From CAWEBF01 sp963807235 (GTDB lineage: Bacteria > Acidobacteriota > Vicinamibacteria > Vicinamibacterales > UBA2999): a stretch of DNA of 64,000 nt. Positions within the stretch are counted from its first letter, which is position 1. Each line of letters opens with the position of its first letter. Position numbers and translations under genes: made by a program. The notes under the pieces are model-generated. The model was not told the DNA's origin. It saw nothing but the letters and a program-made list of their open reading frames with translations, and searched no databases. Shown piece after piece: positions 55,814-64,000 of the stretch. The DNA lies in assembly GCA_963807235.1 (NCBI GenBank), contig CAWEBF010000015.1, positions 62,001-126,000 on the forward strand. The letters are read 5' to 3'.

Positions 55814-56533
55814 TCAAGGACGCAGCCTCCCCTCGGCGAGGCGATTATAGCTGGCGACTCGCGCGCGAGGGTCGGCGCCGGCCAGCAGGTCGCCAATGAC
55901 CGCGACGCTCCATGCGCCCGCGGCCCATGCCGACGCCGCGTTCGCGAGCGTCACGCCGCCGATGGCGACGATGGGGCACGCGGGTGCCCGGCGGGCTGCG
56001 GCCTCTACGAGGGCCAGGCCCACGGCTTCGTACCCCGTGTCCTTGGTGGAGGTGCCGAACACGGGCCCGATCGCGATGTACGACACCGGCTCGTGCAGGG
56101 CGTGCTCGAACTGATCCAGCGTGTGCGTGGAGTAGCCGACGATCGCCTGCGGGCCCAGGATGGCGCGCGCGGCGCCGGGCGGCAGGTCCTCCTGACCCAC
56201 GTGTACGCCCGCGGCCCCGGCCAGGCGGGCCACGTCGGCGCGATCGTTCACGATCACGCTGGCGCCAAACCGTCTGGCCGCGTCGACGACCGCCCGCGAC
56301 AGGTCGAGGAGCGCCCCCGACGGCAGGCTCTTGCCGCGCACCTGCAGGCAGCGCGCGCCGCCTTCGCAGAGCGCCTGGGCCAGGTGAAGTGGATCCCACC
56401 CGGCGCGCGCGGCAACGTCCACGTCCACGATGGCGTGCAGCGGCGGGAGCGGACGATCGGCCAAGCCGCTAGAAAACTTGGTGGTGGGATGAGTCAAGTT
56501 TTCTCCGCCCCGCGAAGCGGGGCCAAAAGACAC
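55814..56533 (-). CDS. thiE: Thiamine phosphate synthase
   Basis: ThiE joins the thiazole and pyrimidine moieties of thiamine. The barrel has LHAIVDVDVAARAGWDPLHL, QVRGKSLPSGALLDL, VIVNDRADVARLAGAAGVHV, GQEDLPPG, GPVFGTSTKDTGYEAVGL and VAIGGVTLANA, all in family order. The N-terminal 20-odd residues from 56533 translate an R3 repeat and are not conserved; TTG 56464 is a likelier start, giving about 217 residues. It is the last gene after accBC. No TPP riboswitch is seen. Confidence 0.93.
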   Translation of the reverse strand: MSFGPASRGGENLTHPTTKFSSGLADRPLPPLHAIVDVDVAARAGWDPLHLAQALCEGGARCLQVRGKSLPSGALLDLSRAVVDAARRFGASVIVNDRADVARLAGAAGVHVGQEDLPPGAARAILGPQAIVGYSTHTLDQFEHALHEPVSYIAIGPVFGTSTKDTGYEAVGLALVEAAARRAPACPIVAIGGVTLANAASAWAAGAWSVAVIGDLLAGADPRARVASYNRLAEGRLRP

Positions 56534-56572
56534 TGCGGAGGCGGAGCCCTATTGGACCGTGGCGGAGCCTCC
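56507..56572 (-). repeat. R3 two-hairpin element
   Basis: GCCCCGC/GCGGGGC (56507-56523), spacer CAAAAGACACTGC, then GGAGGC...GCCTCC (56537-56572). Read on the minus strand it starts at the base after the accC stop. Confidence 0.85.
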
Positions 56573-57943
<1,371 letters not shown>

Positions 57944-57959
57944 CGAGGTACGTCTCCTG

Positions 57960-58434
57960 CTAGCTGGGTTTCACGGCGAAGAGCCGCTCCCCGGTACTGC
58001 ACTGCCTGACCGTTCTCGACGTACGCCTTGACCAACTCGCCGTCGCACTCGGCGTTGATCTCGTTCATCAACTTCATGGCTTCGATGATGCACAGCACCT
58101 GTCCCTTGCGCACCATCTGCCCCACCTCGGCAAACGCTTTCGCCCCAGGCTCCGAGGCCCTGTAGAACGTGCCCACGATCGGGGACTTGACGATCGCCAG
58201 GTCCACGTCTTCGCTGTCGGGCGTCAGCACGTGGGTCGGCGGCGGAGGCATGGCCGGGGCGCCCCCTGCGGGCGGGGCCACGTACGGAACCGGGGAAACG
58301 GGGGGTGTGGCCGTCCAGTGGGGAGGGCCATGCTTGCGAAGCCGCAGCTTGCTGGACTCGCCTTCGAGCTCGAATTCGGCCAGCTCGTGCTCGCGCATCA
58401 GTTCCAGGATCTTCTTGATCTCGTCTAAGTCCAT
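57960..58434 (-). CDS. accB: Acetyl-CoA carboxylase, biotin carboxyl carrier protein, one frameshift
   Basis: AccB is biotinylated and shuttles CO2 between AccC and the carboxyltransferase. The N-terminus DLDEIKKILELMREHELAEF, a Pro/Ala linker and the lipoyl-like domain with IIEAMKLMNEINAECDGEL (biotinyl Lys in AMKLM) are clear. An extra base near 57998 shifts the frame after QAVQY. Correction gives GERLFAVKPS and TAG, the usual AccB ending. The ATG has GGGAG. It is co-transcribed with pepP and accC. Confidence 0.95.
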
Positions 58435-58443
58435 GGACTCCCG

Positions 58444-59559
58444 CTAGTTGACACCACACGCGAGGAGCTCGCGCGGCACGGACGTCAGCACCTCGCAGCC
58501 TTGCGAAGTCACCACGACATCGTCTTCGATCCGGATACCGCCCCATCCCGGGAGATACGCCCCCGGTTCGATCGTCACGACCATGCCCGGACGGAGCGGA
58601 CAGGGCGGCGGATTCGTGCCCGCGCTGGTCCGCGACAGCCGCGGCTCCTCGTGCACGTCGAGCCCCAGCCCGTGCCCGGTTCCGTGCCCGAACGCCTCGC
58701 CAAGGCCCGCATCCTCCAGCACCGCACGGGCCGCCCGATCGACAGCCGATGCGTCGACACCGGGACCGACGGCCGCGATGGCCGCCTGCTGCGCGGCCAG
58801 AACGGCGGCGTATAAACGGCGAACCTCCTCGCTTGGCGGCCCGACCGACACCGTTCGCGTGAGGTCTGAGCAGTATCCGTCCAGAACGCCGCCGAAGTCC
58901 AGCACGACAAGGTCGCCCGCCTGGAGCCGCCGGTCGCCGGCACGGTGGTGCGGCAGTGCGGCGTTGGGACCGGACGCGACGATGGTCTCGAACGATGGCC
59001 GCTCGTAGCCGGCGGCCCGCATCGCGCCCTCGATCGCTGCCGCCACGTCCCGCTCTGCGACGTCCGGACGCACGGAGCGAAAGGCCACGTCGGCCACGCT
59101 GCCCAGTCCCGCCGCCGCGCGGCGCAGACAATCCAGCTCGAACTCGTCCTTCACCGCGCGCAGTCTCTCGACGAGGCGTTCGGTGGGCCGGAGCCGAGAC
59201 GCGGCTTCGCCGAGCATCCGCGTCCACTCAGCGTGCGTGGCCACGCTGACGTGCCGCGCTTCGAAGCCGATCGGGCCGTCGAGCGTCCGCAGGTATTCCA
59301 CAAGCGCGGGGTCGTAGCTGCCAGGCACGAGCCGGGTGCGCAGGCCGGGACACGCCTGGGCCGAGTCCTGGCGGGCGCGAATGGCCTCGACGTAGCGAAA
59401 GTCGGACAGCAGTTCCACCCCGTCGCGGCCGACGACGGCCATGCCCGCACTGGCGACGTGGTTGAAGAGGTACCGCTGGTTGACGGGATGGGTCACAACC
59501 AGCGCGTCCAACCCGGCGTCGTGCAGCACGGCACGAAGGCGCGCCAGCCGCGCGGCCAA
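58444..59559 (-). CDS. pepP: Xaa-Pro aminopeptidase (M24 family)
   Basis: This is a metallo-aminopeptidase of 371 residues. The N-terminal creatinase domain (ALVVTHPVNQRYLFNHVAS) is followed by a pita-bread domain with LVVLDFGGVLDGYCSDLTRT (two metal Asp), GHGTGHGLGLDVHEEP (His) and VVTIEPGAYLPGWGGIRIED (two Glu). The start is a TTG at 59559 and may be longer. It precedes accBC by 9 bp. The gene order pepP-accB-accC is common in bacteria. Confidence 0.9.
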   Translation of the reverse strand: MAARLARLRAVLHDAGLDALVVTHPVNQRYLFNHVASAGMAVVGRDGVELLSDFRYVEAIRARQDSAQACPGLRTRLVPGSYDPALVEYLRTLDGPIGFEARHVSVATHAEWTRMLGEAASRLRPTERLVERLRAVKDEFELDCLRRAAAGLGSVADVAFRSVRPDVAERDVAAAIEGAMRAAGYERPSFETIVASGPNAALPHHRAGDRRLQAGDLVVLDFGGVLDGYCSDLTRTVSVGPPSEEVRRLYAAVLAAQQAAIAAVGPGVDASAVDRAARAVLEDAGLGEAFGHGTGHGLGLDVHEEPRLSRTSAGTNPPPCPLRPGMVVTIEPGAYLPGWGGIRIEDDVVVTSQGCEVLTSVPRELLACGVN

Positions 59560-59602
59560 CCCAGAGGTATCGGAAAGGTCATCTCGCGCCGAGGAGGATA
59601 CG

Positions 59603-59643
59603 CCGAAAACGAAAAGGCCACGGCAGGAGCACCCGCCGTGGCC
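59603..59643 (-). terminator. Rho-independent terminator of the pil operon
   Basis: On the minus strand a 9 bp stem GGCCACGGC/GCCGTGGCC is followed by TTTTCGTTTTC. It lies after the R3 element behind the PKD lipoprotein gene and before pepP. Confidence 0.75.
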
Positions 59644-59646
59644 CTG

Positions 59647-59702
59647 GCCCGCCCGGAGGGCGGGCCATCAAACACTGCACTAGCGAGGCGAAGCCTCGCT
59701 AG
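59647..59702 (-). repeat. R3 two-hairpin element
   Basis: Perfect stem GCCCGCCC/GGGCGGGC (59647-59665), spacer CATCAAACACTGCAC, perfect stem TAGCGAGGC/GCCTCGCTA with loop GAA (59681-59701). On the minus strand it starts right after the stop of the PKD lipoprotein gene. It is the cleanest copy. Confidence 0.9.
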
Positions 59703-60743
59703 CTACGGCGTCGTGATGCTGACGACCACGCTCGTCACGGCGGTCCGGCCGAAACTGTCCTTGACCTGGAGGATCACCGGATAGGGCGTGACGGTGGTAG
59801 GCGCGCCCACGGAGGGAAACGTATGGCTCACGGCTGGCACCGTGGTGGTGGTCGTCGAGCTGCCGTCACCGAAGTCCCACGTATATTCGGTAATCGTGGC
59901 GCCGACGCCCACGCCCGACGCGGCGGCGTTGAACGCCACCGTCAAACCCGAAGCCGTGGCCGTGAACGACGCCGTTGGTGCGGTTGGGCCGGAGATGGCC
60001 AGCGAGCGGTTCGTAAACCCGACGCCGGCTCGCGGGTCGATCACGGTGAGGACCACGGTATAGGTGGCCGGGCGCTCGAACGAGTGGGTGACCCTGATGC
60101 CGCTGTCGGTCTGGAAATCTCCGAAGTTCCACTGGTAGGTGCACAGCGACCCGCACGGTTCGCCCTCGTCGGTCGTCAACGAGGCGTCGAAGGTGATGGT
60201 TTCCATGATGGTTCCTACGGCAGGTACGACGCTGAACGACGCCACGGGCAACCGGTTTGGGGGCAGCGTGCCCGCGGGCGGGACGAGCTGGACCAGCACG
60301 GTCCGGCTGTTGGCCGTGCTGAGCGCATCGCCGTCGATCGGCGTGGCCGTGATGGTCAACGTGGCCGCGGAGTTCGGCAGGAACGCCGGCGGCGGCGGCG
60401 CCGTCACGACGATCCGCGCGCGGCCCTGGGCGTCGGTCGTGGACTGCTGGGCCGATGGCTCCACCAGCACGCCGGTGGACGCCGAGACGCTCCAGCTCAG
60501 CGCGAAGTTGGGCACCGGTGCGCCCTGCTCGTTGCGCACAGTGGCGATGACCTCGGCCTGCGAGACGCCATCCTGGGCGAGCCGGTCCGGTGTCGCCGTC
60601 ACCGAGATCGACCGGCCGTACTCCGACGGTCCCTGCAACGCCGGTGTGTCCTGCTCGGCCAGCGTGCACCCGGTCGCGCTCACCACCGCCAGCAGGGCGG
60701 CGGCGCGCAGCGTTCTCTCCATCCTCGTCGCGTGCGTCGTCAT
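59703..60743 (-). CDS. PKD-domain lipoprotein in the pil operon
   Basis: This 346-residue lipoprotein has lipobox-like VVSATGC. An N-terminal invasin/Big-1-like immunoglobulin domain (DGVSQAEVIATVRNEQGAPV, TDAQGRARIVVTAPPP) is followed by two PKD domains (YQWNFGDFQTDSGIRVTHSF and YTWDFGDGSSTTTTTVPAVS). The WNFGD/WDFGD motifs are diagnostic. It follows another lipoprotein gene by 9 bp and lies downstream of pilQ, so it is probably an extracellular adhesin-like or secretin-associated factor. The function is not known. Confidence 0.85.
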   Translation of the reverse strand: MTTHATRMERTLRAAALLAVVSATGCTLAEQDTPALQGPSEYGRSISVTATPDRLAQDGVSQAEVIATVRNEQGAPVPNFALSWSVSASTGVLVEPSAQQSTTDAQGRARIVVTAPPPPAFLPNSAATLTITATPIDGDALSTANSRTVLVQLVPPAGTLPPNRLPVASFSVVPAVGTIMETITFDASLTTDEGEPCGSLCTYQWNFGDFQTDSGIRVTHSFERPATYTVVLTVIDPRAGVGFTNRSLAISGPTAPTASFTATASGLTVAFNAAASGVGVGATITEYTWDFGDGSSTTTTTVPAVSHTFPSVGAPTTVTPYPVILQVKDSFGRTAVTSVVVSITTP

Positions 60744-60752
60744 TGATCCGTC

Positions 60753-61394
60753 CTACTCGGGATCCCCGAAGTTGCCGAAGGTGATGCCAATCGATCCGGT
60801 GGCGCTGACATCGTTGCCCGCCGCATCCTGGCCATAGAAGGTGACCTCGGCGATGGTGCCGATGAACGTGCTGTTGGTGATGAGGGCCCTGAGGGGCGCC
60901 TCCTGCTTGGCCGTCAGCCGCACGATCTCGAAACCCGCGGTCCCGGCCGCCCCCGGTGACGCGGTGAACGTGGCGCTCGAGTCGAAGGGATACGGCACGT
61001 CCACGCCCGGCGTGTTCCGTCCGTCCGCGCGTACGTAGACCACCCGATAGCGGCTGAACGTGACCATATTCATCGCGGTCGGCCGCGCGGGCGAGGCTGT
61101 CGTGCCCTGGATCCTTGAGGTTCACGGTGATGGTGACCCGCCCGAGATCCGTGAAGACCGTAGGCACCTTGACCTTCACGCCGTTCACGTCCTTCTCGAC
61201 CAGCGTCAGTACGTCGGAGCCGAGGGTGCCGCCGAACGTGCGTGGGTTCGGCGCCCGACGCCCCCTGGAGCGTGGTGACGATGGCCAGCACCGGCCCCTG
61301 GCCCTGGTCGGACGAACTCGCCGCATCCGGCGCCGAGAACGGCGGTGCCCGCCATCCCGGCAACGAGCGCAGTGCGATGAATGGTTCTGAACAT
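60753..61394 (-). CDS. Conserved lipoprotein downstream of pilQ, several frameshifts
   Basis: This is an uncharacterised acidobacterial-type lipoprotein. ATG 61394 starts a signal peptide with lipobox-like VLGAGC and GEFVR. The middle (TFGGTLGSDVLTLVEKDVNG, VFTDLGRVTITVNLKDPG) and end (NMVTFSRYRVVYVRADGRNT, VRLTAKQEAPLRAL, IGITFGNFGDPE) lie in other frames, with breaks near 61330, 61250 and 61100. The strand pattern is Ig-like. It sits 12 bp after pilQ, which suggests a role with the pilus or the outer membrane. Confidence 0.65.
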
Positions 61395-61406
61395 CGAAAT
61401 CAACTC

Positions 61407-63558
61407 CTACAGACGCGCGATCTTCGGCGTGATGAAGATGAGCAGCTCACGGCTCTCGTCCTCGGTCGATGTTTCGTTTGAACAACCAGCCGAGCAGCGG
61501 CAGCCGATAGAGCGCCGGGCGTCCGGTCCTGCGTGGCCTGCTCGCGGCTGACGTAGATGCCGCCGATGACGGTGGTCTCGCCGTCGCTCACGAGGACCTG
61601 CGTCACCGCGCGCTGGGTGTCGATCGGCGGGATGCCGTTCACCTGGCGGCTGAAGTCGGGCGACTCGTTGGCGACCTGGATCCGCATGATGACCGTGCTC
61701 GACGCCGTGATCTGCGGCGTCACCTTCAAGGTCAGCGCCGCGTCGCGGAACGACACCGTGACGGTGTTGTTGGCGACCGTCTGGATCGGAATCTGGATGC
61801 CCTGCGTGATCTCGGCCTCGACGTTGTTTTGCGTAGACACGCGGGGCGTGGACAGGATGCGTCCCTGACCCGAGCGTTCGAGCGCCGACAGCGCCACGTC
61901 GAGATTCAAGGCGCCGTTGATGGACCCGAGCGCGAGCGCCGCTGTGCTTGGCGCGGCCGCGAGTCCAACCCCACGGCGCCGACGCCCGCCACCGAGTTCG
62001 GAAAGGCCAAGGGCAGGCTGTTGCCGAGCGCCGGCGTTGCGCGCCCGCCGATGCCCCATTTGACGCCGAGGCTCGACGCGAACGACCGGCTGGTCTGCAC
62101 GATGCGCGCCTCGATTTCGACCTGGGGCTGAGGCACGTCGAGCGCAGTGATGAGGCTGCCGGCACGCTCGAGACGGTCCGCGAGGTCGTTGATGATGATG
62201 GTGTTGGTCCTGGCGTCGGTCTGAATCGAGCCGCGCTGCGAGAGCGCCGTGGCTGTCAGGAGCGCCTTCAGGTCCTCGGCCCGCGCGTAGCTGAGCGATC
62301 GCGTCATCACGCGCAGCTCACCGGAAAGGGCCTGCTCGTCCTGCAGCTTCCGCCGCTGTCCTTCCTCTTCGGCCAGCACCGCCAGCGGGGCCACGCGGAC
62401 GATGGTGCCGTCCACGACGTAGCCGAGACGGTTCGCCTTCAGGATGATGTCGAGCGCCTGATCCCACGGGACATCCCGTAGCGACACGTCCACCGAGCCC
62501 TGGATGGACGGATCGATCACCAGGTTCAACCCGCTGATCTCGGAGAAGGTGCGCAGCACCGAGCGCAAGTCGGCCCCCTGGAAGTCGAGGCTGACCGGAT
62601 GCCCGGTAAAGCGCGCCTGCGGCGGCGTGTCCACATTCTGGACGCCGCTCGGCGTGGCGACGGGTGCCGCTCCGGCGGCGGGCGCCTGCTGGGCCGCCGG
62701 ACGCGCGGCCACGGGCGCTGCCGGCAGCCCGGCGGGTTCCACGGTCTCGGGCGCCGGCTGCTGAGCGGCCTCGGCCGGCGCGTCGAAGAGCACCATCAGA
62801 TGTTGGCCGTCCTCGGAGGTCTCGATCCGGTGTACTGAGGGCCGCGCCAGCTCCATCGCGACCTCGGTCACGAGCGGCGAGCGCGGACTCAGGCCGATTC
62901 GCACCTGCGAGACCGGGCCCTGGCCGGCCGTCGTGGCCCGGGGTACCGCCGACGACACGTTGGCGAATTCGAGCACTACCCGGCGCCGGCCCTCCGTGAG
63001 CTCGCGGACCGACACCGGATTCAGGCGGCCGATGCCCACCAGCGTGACGGCCGTCGCGGTGCCGAGGCGTTCGATCTTCAGGTCGCGAATCACGGTCGAA
63101 CGACCGGCCGCACCGATGTCACCAGCCGACAGGTTCTCGAGGTCCACCCGATCGGCTTCCACGATGATGAGATTGCGCGAGCTCTTCACGCGCGGGCGGC
63201 CCGGCCGGGACAGCGCCACGTTCACCCGCGCCACCGTCGAGCCGTCGGCCGACCGGCTGGTCTCGACGTTGACCGCGGTGATGGGGCTTCGCGGATCAAC
63301 CACGAACCCGTCCACGGCGCCGGTGGTGACCACGTCTCGCAACTCGACGACGAACGACCGCGGATCAGGCTGCGACGCCACGTACGGCACTGGAGCCGAC
63401 GACTCGATGGTCAGGACGCCGACTCGCGCCTCGACACGCGAGGCCACGCGCTTCAGGACGGCTGATTCCACACCCGCGCCCGCCGCGCCCAGCGGCGACC
63501 GCACTCCGGCTGCCGCGGCGACGACCGCGACCAGCATCCAAACCCGATACCCTCTCAT
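61407..63558 (-). CDS. pilQ: Type IV pilus secretin PilQ, two frameshifts
   Basis: PilQ is the outer-membrane secretin for pilus exit. There is a signal peptide, two AMIN domains (YVASQPDPRSFVVELRDVV; VTLVGIGRLNPVSVRELTEG), a Pro/Ala linker, STN and N1 domains (SLDFQGADLRSVLRTFSEIS; TNTIIINDLADRLERAGSLI) and the secretin core (VEIEARIVQTSRSFASSLGV, GQGRILSTPRVSTQNNVEAE, VSDGETTVIGGIYVSREQAT). The frame changes near 61960 and 61490 and ends ELLIFITPKIARL. It overlaps pilP by 4 bp. Confidence 0.95.
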
Positions 63559-64000
63559 TGCCGGCCCTCTTCCGTCTGACGGAGCACCTTACGCACCTCC
63601 CGCTGTTTCTCGAGCGAGAGCGGATCGTTGACTTGCTGGAGAATCACGAGCGCGTCGGACGTGATGGAGCGGATCGTCCCGTCGGCCAGCCGTTCACCGG
63701 GCCGAACGATGTAGGTCTTCGAGTCGGAGCCCTGCACGATGGCCACGAAGCCACCCTGGCTGGCGACCGTGCCGCGCAGCGTGACTTCCCCGACGCCGAG
63801 CCCCCTGAGACCGGCCGCGCGCATCCCCGGCGTGGCTGCGACATCGCTGCCCCGGCGCGACAGGCTCACAAACGGATCGCGCCGGCCTTCGCGGTTGTAC
63901 GAATGGCCGTTCTGCGGGGCCGGTGGAGCCGGCGCGGCCGGCGCCGTCTGCGCGCCCGGAGACGCCGGTGCGGGGGCGGGTGCCTGCCCGGACGCCGCGG
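63555..64000 (-). CDS. pilP: Type IV pilus assembly protein PilP, 5' end beyond the window
   Basis: PilP is an inner-membrane lipoprotein that links PilN/O to PilQ. Only the C-terminal part is present. A Pro/Ala-rich linker is followed by YNREGRRDPFVSL, the PilP signature, then the small beta-domain LRGTVASQGGFVAIVQGSDS, YIVRPGERLADGTIRSI and the tail DPLSLEKQREVRKVLRQTEE. The frame is open to the window end. The stop overlaps the pilQ ATG. Confidence 0.88.
   Translation of the reverse strand, partial: AASGQAPAPAPASPGAQTAPAAPAPPAPQNGHSYNREGRRDPFVSLSRRGSDVAATPGMRAAGLRGLGVGEVTLRGTVASQGGFVAIVQGSDSKTYIVRPGERLADGTIRSITSDALVILQQVNDPLSLEKQREVRKVLRQTEEGRQ

Overview
The window is 64 kb of GC-rich chromosomal DNA with almost no non-coding space. 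It reads like an Acidobacteriota genome of the Vicinamibacteria type. This is an inference from gene content: acidobacterial-type uncharacterised secreted families, a TonB-free Kdo/LPS set, a PilQ/PilP type IV pilus operon followed by acidobacterial lipoproteins, and GTG/TTG starts. I see no rRNA, tRNA, CRISPR array, transposase or phage structural gene.

Layout. At 0.1-3.9 kb are a secreted M2-type metallopeptidase, a ScyD/ScyE-like beta-propeller and a small secreted protein. At 4-18.8 kb is an accessory or stress region: a zinc alcohol dehydrogenase coupled to an SRPBCC protein, an envelope triad (YqjD-like, Phage_holin_3_6-like, DUF3618), a phospholipase-D-like protein, a kinase-like lipoprotein coupled to a DUF4956 membrane protein, PPK2, a metallophosphoesterase lipoprotein, fumarase, several microproteins, a PNPOx-like protein, LspA, a methyltransferase and uncharacterised secreted proteins. 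From 18.8 to 37.8 kb the minus strand carries housekeeping genes. In transcription order they are FKBP isomerase, gamma-carbonic anhydrase, hisS, aspS, phoH, ybeY, corC-like, era, mgtE, recO, glyQ, glyS, ppdK, corA and mutL. An HU-like gene (plus) sits at 38 kb. From 38.5 to 42.9 kb the minus strand carries mdh-sucC-sucD-ndk-DUF2905-dcd. From 43.2 to 51.9 kb, mostly plus, are serA, then kdsB-pyrG-kdsA-kdsD-lapB-coaE, a Kdo/LPS supply line in which PyrG makes the CTP used by KdsB. From 52 to 59.6 kb (minus) are the amino-acid permease, a K+ channel, folD, pepP-accB-accC and thiE. From 59.7 kb to the end (minus) is the 3' part of a type IV pilus operon: pilP (cut by the window edge), pilQ and two unknown lipoproteins.

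Many genes, including essential ones (glyS, glyQ, mutL, recO, sucD, accB, pilQ), are broken by single-base shifts, while both halves keep perfect family signatures. The breaks are densest between 24.5 and 28.3 kb. I treat them as sequence errors and give one span for each gene.

The most unusual content is between the genes. There are three families of interspersed elements. R1 is a roughly 90-110 bp inverted repeat made of TTGTGAA/TTCACAA heptads around a GGAACTGCAGTTCC core. R2 consists of short arrays of GCCTGGA-like heptads. R3 is a two-hairpin element with a conserved ACACTGCA spacer that usually starts directly at the stop codon of the preceding gene. In addition, at least five genes have a -10-like hexamer ending 5-7 bases before the start codon and no Shine-Dalgarno, which suggests leaderless mRNAs.
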